Below are positions 26,869-38,431 of a stretch of DNA of 60,000 nucleotides, in pieces; position 1 is the stretch's first letter; the number at the start of each line of letters is the position of its first letter. Origin of the DNA: Cristatella mucedo (taxonomy: Eukaryota > Bryozoa > Phylactolaemata > Cristatellidae). A program made the translations under genes and the position numbers. A model generated the notes under the pieces. That model was not told the DNA's origin and ran no database searches. It worked only from the letters and a program-made list of their open reading frames with translations. Location: the NCBI GenBank assembly GCA_009760855.2, contig WPIO01000062.1, positions 516,501-576,500 on the forward strand, read 5' to 3'.

Positions 26869-28339
26869 GATTAGAGCATCCCCATTGCAAATTCCTGGTG
26901 TCGGACACTCTCCGGGCCCAAGAGGTGCGTATTTGTTAGTTCATAACTGCGAAATCCTGCAGCCGGCACTCTGTGTGGCGGAAATACAATGCCCACGAGA
27001 TTGGCCCGAACTTTCAAAGTTTCCGCTCAGTCCGGATGTGAACAGGGCCAGTGGACACATGTTAAGCGTTCGCTAATTAAATTCTTTTTGGCTCTCTGAT
27101 GACGCGGTCTTTTGAGAAGGCAACTATTTGAATCTGATCCGACCTCAATTCTATCCGGAGAGTACAGTTATAGAAAACTTGGCCCAGGCATTACCGAGTA
27201 GCTTCTCCCACCCGCCAATTCCCTAATGGAGCCTGCGTACGCTTAAAGTGCCGTCGTTACTTGCGACCGTCTGGGGAAACTTGCCGGCGATAAACTGCCA
27301 TCCATACTTGGTCTTTCGACCAAAATTTGAGAGCGGCTCGTTCTTTGTGAGCAAGCGGGTGAGCAAGTGTCGACATTTGACACCATTGGTGCTATCATAA
27401 ATTAGATTAGTACTGCCGTCATACTGTCTCTTAAATCTCTTTTTCCGAAGTTGTGCCTGCAGCTGACATTTGGTAGTAGGGAGCGACGGGTCTAATGAGC
27501 ACACTGAGGTGCTTCCATCGTCATCATCTTCCATTAGCATCCGGTCATCAAGTCCATGACCGAGTACTGAATCCCTTTTGTGTTCGAATGCGTACCGTGG
27601 GATTGGCAAGCATCCGGAAGAGGCCTTGTTACTTGTTCGGCACTTGCACTGTACCCTGGATGTACAGGCACTTGCTTATTTGCCCCCAAACGCTATGAAT
27701 CTCAAGCAGTCTGGATCTTTCGTGTTACATAGTATGTACGTTTCTATCGTAACGGTAGCGGCATAGGTCTGTTATATAGCGGCAAAAGGGCGTTTGTGGG
27801 CCAAAATCTCTGCTTCCCGAGAGCCATAAAACATCGCCTACTGCAGGACTCGACTTGTCAACCTAAGATGTGAAGAGGGAACACCTTACTCGAATGCTAA
27901 GACTCAGCGGCATCTTTGATCGTAGCCTCGACGTCGATATTTTTTATTTTCAAAGTTATCCTGCTCCAGCTTGCTTTATACTCTTGGGGATGCACAATAA
28001 TAGCTATTCGGACCGAGGCCAGTCATCCAATCTGATGTCGCTGTCACGGCAATCAAAGTGAAAGTGTCGGATAGGAAAAGATAATGCACCAAAACTGTAA
28101 ATCGCATGCTGTTCGTAGAATAGCAAACCCGCATTTGTTATTAGGCTGAATGTGAATGAAATTTAAAGTTCCCCCATTGACCCTGTCTCTCAATCAAGGT
28201 TTTAAAACTTGTATAGACCGTGGTTTTAGGCGCTCACTTGTAGCCGAGACTGGGGAGCTGCGCTCTCTATTTGCAGCTCGACTACGGTTGTATAGAAAGC
28301 TTTACCAAACGATCGGTGCTAACATCCGCAAGCGGCAGA
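26869..28339. other. Unassigned; minus-strand open frame within about 27609-27223
   Basis: The minus frame is about 125 codons open with basic stretches (RKKRFKRQ) but lacks an ATG at its upstream end and a recognisable domain. A decayed SINE2 may lie at about 27770-27905. Confidence 0.35.
27770..27905 (-). mobile_element. Possible decayed SINE2
   Basis: TTATATAGCGGCAAAAGGGCG and CTGCAGGACTCGACTTGTCAACC on the plus strand parallel the SINE2 body and B box. Identity is low. Confidence 0.45.
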
Positions 28340-28430
28340 CAGCGTAACCAGGCATACGCACACGTAGGACGAATTATGAAGACCCACTAAATGCAGTACG
28401 ATTTAGGTGTCTTTTAAGCTTCTTTTTAAA
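28340..28430 (-). mobile_element. LINE family 1, 3' coding fragment
   Basis: GGACGAATTATGAAGACCCA and TTTTAAGCTTCTTTTTAAATG match the minus-strand copy at 38590-38665. It covers the last codons of the C-terminal region. Confidence 0.65.
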
Positions 28431-29580
28431 TGACAACAATAATAATACATGAACTGGTAATAATGGACTAATAATGATGGACTTGTGTGCAGAGTTAGGT
28501 CAAAGGAGCTGACGGCATATAACAGAGTTGAAATAACTATAGTAATAACAACAAGTCGTTTGTAAATCAGCCTAAGAGAGCGTAAACTCTACAAGAGCGC
28601 TTTAAAGCTCGCTGCAAGAGAATCTGTGCCCGTGTGGGTGAGGGACATCCGCGGTGTCGGGAATGCAAAAGCAAACGAGGATTATGCTTAGGCCAGCATT
28701 CTGTGGCAAGCATGAAGACGTCTAAGGCCACCGGTTAGTAAGACCTCTGGCTAGTAATATGCATTGAATCGTGCACTTTTACGCAAGCAAAGTACACTAA
28801 ACAGAAAGACAAGTTAAAAGAGACACATCAAAGCACGGGGCCCCCAAATTTCCCGCATGGCTTCCCTCTTTAATATACCTCTGCCTTTCTTCGTTGATCC
28901 GTCTCGCACAGTTGCAGCAATTACCTCATTTTCACCAACGGATGTTAACTTGGAATTGAACCCGCCTGTCAACCTAAAGTAATTCTTAGAGACGCTTAGG
29001 CGAAATGAGAAATGACAGTCATACGTACTTATGGTACGTGGAGATTTCCTCTGACGATCGTTTTTGAGTTTCTCTGGCTAACGTGCAAAGCAGGCGAACT
29101 TCCTTACCAACAGCTCGTGTCGTGCTATTACAGCAGCACTTAAAAGATTTTTTGAGAATCCAAGTCGATTACAATATTTAATTCAAGGAGAGGTGCCGAA
29201 GCCAGCTAATTTTCTTACGGACGACCTGTTGAAAATACCCGGGTCGGATTTCACCTGCTGCATTGCCACTGTCAGAGATGGAGTTTTCTGTAGGAAGCTG
29301 TTACTGGCAAGTCTACCTTTTCCCGGATTTATTTTACGCTTTAGACTGCACGCTTTGTATGTCAAGGAGATGCGTTCATGGCTAACTTTTAATTGAGATT
29401 GCATAGTCCCGATGGAATTTGCCATAGATTTCTCCCTCGGGCCTCGCTTTCGGCTGAATAGTCCATTTCATTTTGAGAACGCTTCTTGGCGACTCTAGGA
29501 AAACTCCAATTGGGGGGCAATCAACTCAATCTCCCTCTGGCGAATTTATATCGCCAAGCGTGCCAACCCGTGGCATCCAT
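28431..29580. other. Unassigned, no gene seen
   Basis: AT-richer than average. A tail-like fragment (AAGAGAGCGTAAACTCTACAAGAGCGC) lies at about 28573 and may be another decayed SINE1/LINE end. Confidence 0.4.
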
Positions 29581-29581
29581 T

Positions 29582-30120
29582 TCCACACCGACGACACTCA
29601 GCTCTACCCAATATTTCAGACTTGGTTAGCACTCGACTCAATTATATAATTCGCATCCTCCATCGACGACATTCGCACTTGGGTGCCCGCTAACTTCTGG
29701 AAGCTTGATGACAATGTGACAAGCCTAATAGTTATGGCAAGCCTTAATGCTACCCTCAAGTTTGAAGACCCCACCTTCAAGATTGGTTCTTTTAGGAGCA
29801 ATTTCGTGACGGCTGGCCACAATCTGGGCTTGTTGTCCCAAAACGATACGTCATTAGATACGTACATTGACTTTACTATCAAGCCTTTCGGGCGCGTTTG
29901 TTACCATTGATGACCAAATTCTTCTGGAGCGCCCGTCGTCATCTCGCTTGGGCTCACTTCTGCTCGTCTCGGACAGGCACTGTGCGTAATGGTTTACATC
30001 TTATCTCTTTATCTGAGGTCTTGTATCTGTGAAATAATTCAGGGAGTCAACGTTAGCAGTAAAAGATCCGGTAAGCTGTCCGTGGCAGTCATTGGGGTGC
30101 CCTAGGGATCCCTTTGACGC
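29582..30120 (+). pseudogene. LINE family 1 remnants in permuted order
   Basis: The first part (29582-29890) encodes a TDDTQLY version of the YADD block and the following LDD..L stretch. The next part (about 29890-30115) encodes the FDTIDHQVLLERL-like motif and then a GVPQG-like motif (about 30095). In an intact RT the second part comes first. Many stops. Confidence 0.65.
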
Positions 30121-30177
30121 CCAATTCTTAAAAATTATGTACGAGCTTTTAGCCTTCTATCGAGCATCGAATTGCTT

Positions 30178-30320
30178 AATAATTATAATAATGATAAACA
30201 TTGGTTATAGCGCCCTCAGAACTCAGTCCTCTTTCTAGGCACTTTACATTTGCTGCAATAAAAGAAGCATGACGGAATGGTTTGTGGTAACATGCTGAAT
30301 GACAACAAGCATCTTAAAAG
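30178..30320 (-). mobile_element. LINE family 1, 3' tail
   Basis: The reverse complement reads GCAGCAAATGTAAAGTGCCTAGAAAGAGGAC, the GGGCGC box and an (AAT)n-like tail. Confidence 0.75.
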
Positions 30321-30327
30321 ATCCCCC

Positions 30328-30338
30328 CCCTCTCTCTC

Positions 30339-30389
<51 letters not shown>

Positions 30390-30427
30390 TCTCTCTCCCT
30401 CTCTTTCCCTCTCTCCCTCTCTTTCCC

Positions 30428-30478
<51 letters not shown>

Positions 30479-30507
30479 TCTCCCTTCTCTCTCCCTCTCT
30501 TTCCCTC

Positions 30508-30552
<45 letters not shown>
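30328..30552. repeat. (CT)n microsatellite, interrupted
   Basis: CT repeat with CCC, TTTCCC and CG interruptions arranged as two similar halves. Confidence 0.97.
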
Positions 30553-30554
<2 letters not shown>

Positions 30555-32810
30555 TCTTCCGGTAGCTAATCTCAATTGCACTATCAGACCTTCTTGTTCC
30601 TCCGCTGCACTCTTGAATACCCATCCGTCTCTCCGGTACTCGCACTAAATTGAAATCTTTTTTTTAGCGAGCGGTCAGGCCTTCAGTGCGTATGCATCAA
30701 AAGCAAGCCTCGAGCCTGCAAGTGGCTTCTGTCACCGCCTGTATTGACTTTTTCAGCTTTTTTTTTAAATCTCGGCTACGTACGAACCAGTTCCGCTGCA
30801 GTCCCTCCCGCTCACTGAGCTCTTTTCTTTTCGCATACCTTGCGTGCTTGCCGGTGCAAGGTTCAAGGTGCCAGGTTCAGTGCACGTTGCTATCCAGGTG
30901 TCCTGCTTACCGCCGCTCTAAGTCTTCTTTCTCGCTTTTGCACGCTTACCGTGACACTCAACTTCGCAACTGCATAGGCATTACTGCTTTCGTCGGACGC
31001 TGTTAAATCCAGTGACTATTGCAAAACGTTTTGTATGGTTTATTACGCAGGCTGGCTGATCTAGCAATTTAGTGACCGAGGGCAAAAGAAAGCCCGCGTA
31101 GAATAGTGAGCCGTGCCTAGCTCGCGCGCCGGCCGCCCTGGTCTCGGGCTCTTTTCGCATTGAACTCGTCAGCAGAAGTAGCTCGAACTAGGCTGGCGTG
31201 TCGTCAAACAACATCTCGGCCTGGCCTCCTGGCCTGTCCAGCTTTTAGGCTTTAGCGAGAACGCGACAGTCCGGTCGGACTCTGGCGCTCTGTCCCACAG
31301 TCGATGGGTCGCCCACGGCGATCGAAACGCCCTGAACCGCCCCCACCCCGCCCCACTGGCTGAGGTCTCATAAATTAGACGCCCAAGCCAGAGCCAGCAC
31401 GTCGCGGTGAGGCAGAGCCGGGCGGATGTCGCCAAAACCCCTCCGCCCTAGGCTATGTTCCAGGTCGTGTTGTTTTTCGCAGTAGGTGGGGCTTATCACT
31501 GCTCTTGGCGAGCACCGAGTCATCTATTAAAGACGCCGCTGTCGTGCCGGGAAAGCCGCAGAGCAGGCAAAAGCCGGGAAGCTGCTGGCATGCGCGGCGG
31601 CGGCGGCTCTACGCTGCGGAATGCTGTCAGCGCTGACTACGTTTACCTCAGCTCGGCTAATACTAATAACAACGGCTTCAACCGATCCCGACAGCTTGGG
31701 CGTCGCGCTAAGCCAATTAACCGCGGCATGACCGACGCGAGCTAAAGCATTATCTCCGACTCGACGTAATCGCGAGTCTGTCAACTCATCTGGAGCTTGA
31801 ACCCAATTATCCGCCACGTCGGGCTCGTGTCTCGGGAACTGGCCGTTAACTGGTTGGAAGCAGCCGCTCGCGATCTGACGAAGCTGCTCCTTTAAATAAA
31901 CAATTGGAAAATTGCGCCGGTGAACAAACTGCACGACGCGAAGTCAGACCCAAGCAAGACAGCGCTCGTGACACAATGGAGACTTTATGCGCGCCAACAT
32001 GTTACGTCGCAAACTTCGCAAGCTAGCTGGTCACTCATTAAACGAGAGCGACTTTCGGGCATCTAAACCAGGCCTAAAACTTGCTGCCTCGCGTCAAGCC
32101 CGTTCCACAGTCAAACTGCAGTTGACCGTAGTGTAGCACACGAGACGCTGATTCTTCGGTGACGCGATTGGATGACGAACACTTCGTAGTGTAAGTGACC
32201 TTTTGGTAGCGGTACTTACTCTATAAGCAGTTTAGAGTATTTCCTTACACGAATTCGCTGCTTCAACTTTTTTTCGCGCGAAAGTCTTTCAAGTTTTATG
32301 CTGTGCTGTGGAAGATAAGTTACACTTGAATACCGGACGCGCACCTGCTCTTATCTGTGGGATTAACTACGTCGGTCCTAAAGCTAGGGGAACCCGACGT
32401 TTCATCCCAAAGCACATGCGGTTACTGCCGATACCGGGTGAAATTTAATCGATTATTAATCGTTAAAAGCAGCTCATCTTCTAACTGACGGCTTCTGTGG
32501 CATTTCTTTTGCTGAATCTGACGCAGCAGACCGTGGCAAGGAGAGCGTGCAGATGCGTGCAGGCAGGCTGCAGTCAACCGAATCGATTCTTAATGGCGCG
32601 ATACAGCTCTACAGAGGAGCAGATTCTTTGGCGAGATCTCCGCGAATAAATGGTTGTCGTACTTTTTTTTATCGAGATTTACTAGGCAGCCTACACACTC
32701 CGTGTAGCAGCAGGGTCTCGCGGAGTACCGAGGTGCCGGACTGCTTCTCTGTTGGTCTGTAGGCAGCAGGCCAGCAAATCCTCGTCGATAGACGGACGCT
32801 CTTAAATAAG
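30553..32810. other. Unassigned, no gene seen
   Basis: Two short overlapping open frames at 31455-31934 lie on opposite strands. Neither has a recognisable domain. Confidence 0.45.
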
Positions 32811-33006
32811 TTGCCTTTTCTTTCAGAAAGTAACCCGGGGTCCGAGATATCTTGTTAGCTGCATTCCACCGCAGCAACCGTCTTAATCCGTCGCGTCTTG
32901 GGATATACTGAGTTGCCTTTTCTTTCAGAAAGTAACCCGGGGTCCAAGATTTCTTGTTAGCTGCATTCCACCGCAGCAGCCGTCTTAATCCGTCGCGTCT
33001 TGGGAT
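32811..33006. repeat. 102-bp tandem duplication upstream of prohormone 2
   Basis: Units start at 32811 and 32913 with TTGCCTTTTCTTTCAGAAAG and agree over about 94 bp with roughly 3 differences. Each unit starts with an excellent splice-acceptor-like pyrimidine tract. Confidence 0.92.
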
Positions 33007-33302
33007 TTAATCGTCTTTTGCTTTCAATGGGCAAAGGTGCGACAAAATATAGACCGCCGCCATCTAATTATTAGCCGTTCGGAGGCGCTTGAAAAAGTCT
33101 TGCTGTCGTGCTGTCCGAGTTTGAGTGGAAAATTGCACAGGCACTTCGGTCAGCCATTATTACAGCGAGTCGTGATACGGGAGGATCCCCCGCGATTCAC
33201 TTTTCTCTGCTGCTCGCGCTTAGAGTCGGTCCAGCCGTCAGCTTCGCTTCTGCTTCCGCTCGCGGCCGACCGCCACACTTGCCTTTCTTTGTAGCCACAG
33301 CA

Positions 33303-33750
33303 ATGACTGCTTACCAGAGACCCGCGGACAGCAGCGTGTGCGCGCTCGCCATTGCGGCGGTCATACTCCTGGCGGGTTGGCGCGGTGCGTCGGCTGCCGA
33401 GCTTACGGAAGGTGAGCGAAGTCGCGGCGGCGTGCAGCCACGATCGTGGCTGCACGCCGCCGCCATCCGTCGTTGATCGGAGACGAGCTTGCGGGCCGCT
33501 CCGTGAGAATCGCGCCGCCGCCGCGAGCAGCCGCCGCGAGCGCTCCGCTCCGCTCGGAGTACGCCGCGCGCCGGCGGCGGCGGCGGTTCAGAAATGTCCA
33601 GATCGCTGGCGAGCGGCATACTCCGAGGGGTGCGGCGTCGCTCGTAAGCGATTGAAAAGCGACTTCGATTCGTGCTTGGAGACGCGTCGTAGAGGCGCGA
33701 GCGCGAACGCTGTGCAGCTCATCTCCCGCGTCCGAGCGTTAGCACCGACG

Positions 33751-33829
<79 letters not shown>

Positions 33830-36800
33830 ATCTCTCTCTCTCTCTCCCTCTCTCTCGCGTGTGAGCTTGCTCAGGACGCGGCCAACGAGTGCTGCATGCA
33901 TCGCGGAGGTGGGGCGGTGAGTCGGCGGATCTATCCGCCGACTCACCGCTTCTCAGTTAAACTTCAATAAGCGCGGAATGCGCGAGAACGATCGTGCGAG
34001 CAGACGCTTACTCCTCCAACTGCCAAGCCTGATTTTGCTGACGCGCAGACACGTGGCTGGGTGACAAGCACTCAATCGTGCACCATCGTCTGAAAATGGC
34101 TGATGGCAGGTGTCTTGTCCCTCGGCAAAAACGCTGCGTCGCAACTAAATTTAGAAGGGCCTCTCAATGATGGTAACGCTCGGCGAAAAAATATCCAATT
34201 AAAAAATATCCAATTTAAATTTGATTATCGAGCGGCTTGCCAAGTTACTTTGGAGAGGCCAAGTTTTTCGACGGCCGGTTTTCTCGCCGCCGAGGATGAG
34301 CAATGGCGTCGTGGCGGTCTTGCACAACCCACAAAGAAAGCTCACGCAGCACTCACCTCTGCGAATCTCTCTGACTCGATCGCGTGCGCGCGCGCGCGCG
34401 TGCGCGTGCTCGCCGTTGATTGGATTGCATAGGCTCAGCCCTCAGTGTGGTACGGATATAAGGTCTATATCAATCGCTTTGTCACTTTTGTGCGATAGCG
34501 CGCAGATGGTGGCCATACGGCCAGTTATTTTTCTCCATTGCGTTGATGCAGCTCACATTCTGCAGGTCGTCAGAGCTAAACGCGCCATGCTCGTATTAAC
34601 TGAGCAGTCAGTCGTTTCAGGAGACTAGCTAGATCTGTTTAAAAAGCGAGCAGAGGCTGGATGGCATTTTTATGTACGTTGTAGCTGTAGAAATGTTCCG
34701 GCGTTCACCCTAAGCGTCGCAGTCGTAGGTTCATCCCCAAGTGACCAAAGCTACACGCGCGCGTCTTTCGGACGAAAGCTCGTCGGAGGGTAAGGGGTAT
34801 TGGCGCTACATGTAGCTTCCGGCTTTTGGCTCAGCCTGATCATCCAATCGCCATTTATCCAATTTACCCTCCAGCTCTCAAAGTTGAATGCCTTATTTCG
34901 GAGTCGTACGAACTTCGCAGCCACTGTTTCGGACGAAGGTCTAGTCCCCAGAGTGCCAGAATAAAATTGCCACGCTAACTATCAGTTTAAAAGAACATTT
35001 CAGAAACGCATTCTAGCCTCCACAGCGGAATTCTTTGTACACAGGCAAGCGGCGGCAAAGTTCGCTGTTACGAGTACAGCGTACTATTAATTTTGGTGCC
35101 TATCTTGCCGCCTTTTTTTGCCTGCACTTTGGAGAGATTGATAACACTTCATTAAAAGCCGCCCCCGTTGAATCCCGCGCTCCGAAACGTGATCAAAACG
35201 ACGCGTTAATTCGAAATACTTTTATATTGGCCCCTTGGAGCGCCGCCATCACTCGGAGATCGGTAGGCTTTCGTTTAAATCAGTACCCGTGTCTTCAAAG
35301 AACTTGCGGGCCGGCAGTAATGGATCAAACGCACGCATAGTCACGTTTGCTTTTCGATAGTCGTTTAACTTGTGCATGCAGCGGCAAACATTGAGAATTC
35401 TGTGTCATTGCCAATGGCAACTTCCGTTAACAGGCAGCCTTCGAGAGGCTAAACTTTAATGAACCGTTCATTGCTGTAATGACAGTTTGTAATCGCTTTC
35501 GCGGGCGATTCTCGACAGTTCAAAAGTAAAGTGAGGATAAACAACGCAGCGAAGGGCAAAAACACGTGTCACTGATTTTTCAGGCCAGCAACCAGCCCCG
35601 CCCGTTCCTCAAGATGGAGCCTCTGCAAGAAATTCGGCTGAGACCAGTCATGGCTGGAACCAGAGTGTCTCGAGCCGATAATGCGAATATAGCGAAAACT
35701 TGCGGCGCGCACAAGGCTGCTCTCTATAAAAGCGCGCCCCCTCGACAGCTCTCTCGGACTGAAAACGATCGGGCGGAACGACCGGTTTCGGCTGCTTTGT
35801 AGGAGCAAAAGAGGCTTCTCTTTAAAAAAGTAGCGCTCAAAATCTACGGCGTTGGCCCGTTTGAGCCTTTTCGCAGGCAGCTGTTTTGAATTCGGGATCC
35901 TGACTCTCGGCAAGCATGAAGGACGTAGCGGGCGCTGGTCTTTTCGTGAGCGTGACCTTGATCGACGCTGGTGAAGTGAACGCCTCGAAGCGTGGCTAGC
36001 AAGTCGTAGGTTCAGTGCTAACGCACTCAGCTATCCGTGGCCGAGCGCACCAGCAGCAGCAGCAGTCACGAGCATTCATACCATCACTTTCAAGTCCATA
36101 TTCTTCAAGTAGAGCGGCATATTTCATAGCCTCAGAGGTGCCACACGTGTAGAGCAACTGCCGTAGCCTCCAGCTTCTCAACTATCGCCCCAGTTCCCTT
36201 TGTATGCGGTCTAAACTGTTGATCGAGATAGCCCAGGAGATAAGGTGCTCGCTCTACACAACCGAGGTCGCGGGTTCGAATCCTGTAGTAAGTGATTCTG
36301 TATTGCTAACTACAAGCGTTGGTGACAGCCGTCAAGACTTCTGCCGCTATGCAAATGGCGCTGTTAAATTAGCTAATATCTATTTTTAATAGACATTATA
36401 TATCAGGTTCTTAGCGGTGCTTACAATGTAAGAACTGCTAATAATCTCAAGCACTAACCTAATGTATATATTAATGCATATTCACAATCAATTCATCTCT
36501 CTCTCTACATATAATTCATTTCTATAGCGCCCCTAGAGAAGTTAACAGCTCTATCCAGGTTCCTTTCATGTGCCGAAGGGCTAAAGTGCACTACCTGGGT
36601 CGTTGAAGGCCAGCATCACACCCCATCTGACCGATTTAGCATGCAGGCCGCGCCCGTTAAACGCCTAGTGCCTTGGTTGACTTAAAATATTTTGAGTTCA
36701 CACGTTTGACAAAATGAAATGATATTGCTGATATTTTCCTTTATAAATAGTCAGTGTTCGCGAACCGCCGCCAGTATGCCGGAAATGCCGCCGGTACATC

Positions 36801-37608
36801 GGAAATGCCTCCGGAACGCCGCAAATGCCGCCGGAACGCCGCAAATGCCGCCGGTACCCGTAGAACAGAGCACTGGTTTTCTGCCGCACTTTTGCCAACC
36901 AACCACCCGCATATGATTCTTCACGGTCAGTCATGAATCGGAAGGTGGCTCTATTGCCCTGTTGGCTGGGCTATAGGATTTGATTAGCACTCACGATCTG
37001 CCCACGATCGGCTTGAATCGCCTAGGAAACGACTGTAGCCACCTTTGTTCCGCCGTCTCATCGCGTCTCTCTTTCTTCGTGCAGTTCAAAGGCGAAGTGC
37101 GTCTGACGGCGACTTGCCAGCCGCCGCCGGCGCCGCGCCTGCGGAGCTGTCTCGCAGCGACCTCGCGGAGGCGCTGGAGAAGCTGTCGAGCAAGCAGCTC
37201 GGCGGCGGCGGCGCTGCTGCGGTCGAGAAGGCCCAACGTCCGGCGGACCGTCTCGGCGCCTTGCTCGCCGCTCTCGGCCGCACGCGCGACGACGCAGAGG
37301 AGCGGCGCTACCTTTCCAACCCCCCGCGCTACCTTTCCAACGCCGCGCGCACGGAGGAACGGCGCTTCTTTTCCAATGCCGGCGGCAGAGGCAAAAAAGA
37401 GGAGGGCGCGGCGGAGGCGGCGGAGGCGGCGGTGGCGCCGCCGGCGGCGGCGGTCTCGACGGATCGCCTGTACGAAGCGGTCCGCGAGCTGACGGGCTTC
37501 GTGCGCGACTTCGTCGAGCTGTACAAGGAGCAAAGGGAGGAGACGGAAAATACCCTCAGCACCCTCACGCAGATCGTCGAGAAACTCGTCTCCTATCACA
37601 CTCAATAA
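33303..37608 (+). CDS. Secreted precursor of an amidated peptide, paralogue 2
   Basis: Coding exons 33303-33411 and 37085-37608, joined across a 3673-bp phase-1 intron (GAAG|GTGAGC donor, TTCTTCGTGCAG acceptor), giving 210 residues. An acceptor-like TTTCTTTGTAG sits just before the ATG, as in paralogue 1. Residues 1-31 are a signal peptide ([13 protein letters not shown] core). The prohormone is alanine-rich, with an ALEKL segment at about 68-72. At 129-141 [13 protein letters not shown] predicts [10 protein letters not shown]2. Upstream, two near-identical RYLSN units (111-124) lack amidation signals. The C terminus (about 160-206) is a charged helix like that of paralogue 1. The pairing of the distant exons rests on matching phase, the missing signal peptide in exon 2 and the same architecture in paralogue 1. 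Exon 2 is very GC-rich. The family is not recognised. A role as neuropeptide or peptide hormone is inferred. Confidence 0.75.
33424..33463. repeat. Perfect 40-bp palindrome next to a splice donor
   Basis: Two 20-bp arms (GCGGCGGCGTGCAGCCACGA and its exact complement) with no loop, starting 12 bp after the exon-1 donor of prohormone 2. Confidence 0.95.
33757..33858. repeat. (CT)n microsatellite in the prohormone 2 intron
   Basis: CT repeat with a single TTTA interruption near 33826. Confidence 0.96.
33914..33949. repeat. 17-bp inverted repeat, 2-bp centre
   Basis: GCGGTGAGTCGGCGGAT, CT, then its exact reverse complement. It contains GGTGAG, a donor-like sequence, in the left arm. Confidence 0.92.
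35725..35732 (+). promoter_or_regulatory. Candidate TATA box within the prohormone 2 intron
   Basis: TATAAAAG in a GC-rich setting (CTCTATAAAAGCGCGCC), with CTCTCGGACTG about 25-30 bp downstream as a possible start region. No matching gene is evident apart from exon 2 of prohormone 2. Confidence 0.35.
36226..36388 (+). mobile_element. SINE2 copy in the prohormone 2 intron
   Basis: A box (TAGCCCAGGAGATAAGGTGC), B box (GCGGGTTCGAATCC), body (GTGACAGCCGTCAAGACTTC) and 3' end (GTTAAATTAGCTAATATC). Confidence 0.88.
36505..36590 (-). mobile_element. SINE1/LINE tail fragment
   Basis: On plus: TATAGCGCCCCTAGAGAAGTTAAC and CTATCCAGGTTCC, the reverse of the shared tail. The head is not clear. Confidence 0.55.
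36765..36864. repeat. 20-bp minisatellite, about 4.5 copies
   Basis: Unit close to GGAAATGCCGCCGGTACATC, repeated in register with small changes (GCAAATGCCGCCGGAACGCC occurs twice). It keeps several frames open by chance. Confidence 0.9.
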
Positions 37609-38431
37609 GAGACCGCGTCGCTCGTCGGACGCAGCCGGGCGCGGAGCTTTCGAGCGAGCGGCGACGGCGGGCGCTGCGAACCGCAGCGCAGCGAAGCGCG
37701 GGCGGCCATTCTGCCGTCGGGCGCAGCGGCGGCCCCTCTGTTTCCCCACGGCCACTTTTTTCCCCCACTCGCGACGTGGTGCCGCCGTTCGTACAGTCAG
37801 CGGCACCATCCCGAGGATAATTACTCGTCAACAGCGAACGGCGGCGCGGCATTTGCCCCTTCTGCAGCTGTCGCCGGCATGCAGCACTTTCCATTTCCTG
37901 GTTGAATTGTGCGGTTCGCGCTGAGCGTTGCTTGGCAGACTAGCTATTAAAGCGTCGCGTGCTTCGAAGCGCGAAGCTCTCCTTGTTAGCTTGCCCTCGT
38001 GCGGCGCCGTGCAGCTGCTCGCAGCGGAATCTCTCGTCGCATTTTTCCATTTCCGGACTCGTCCGTTCGTCGCATGCGTGCCGTAATGCGTGCATGCGTG
38101 GGTATCCATCTGTGACCGCTCAAAGCCACTGAGACTAAGCGGGTGCTTTACACACAGCCTGCAGTCTAGTACAAGGACTGCTGCGAGTGCTTAGAAGCAA
38201 ATACTTAAGTGTGCCAATGACGGCAGATGGAATGTGCAGCGAAATGCATCGTGCGATCTAAATCGGTCAGATTATGAGTGCTTGCAAATATTAGGGATTC
38301 CCGAGTTGTAAACATTAGGAGCAAAATTTTTCGAAATCTATAGTCTAAAAGGATTGACGTCTGAAGCGTTGGTTTGTCAGTCGTATGTTGGGCTTTGAAG
38401 TGAGTTGGACGCCAAGGGGGATTCTTAGCTT
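37609..38431. other. 3' flank of prohormone 2
   Basis: GC-rich for about 450 bp, then ordinary. ATTAAA at about 37944 is the only near poly(A)-signal variant noted. No further gene seen. Confidence 0.4.

Noticed and set aside
36226-36300. Possible tRNA gene
   Set aside because: Part of another SINE2 copy.
36991-37809. 272-codon minus-strand open frame over prohormone 2
   Set aside because: Same reason: shadow of a GC-rich exon, with a low-complexity Arg/Ala composition.
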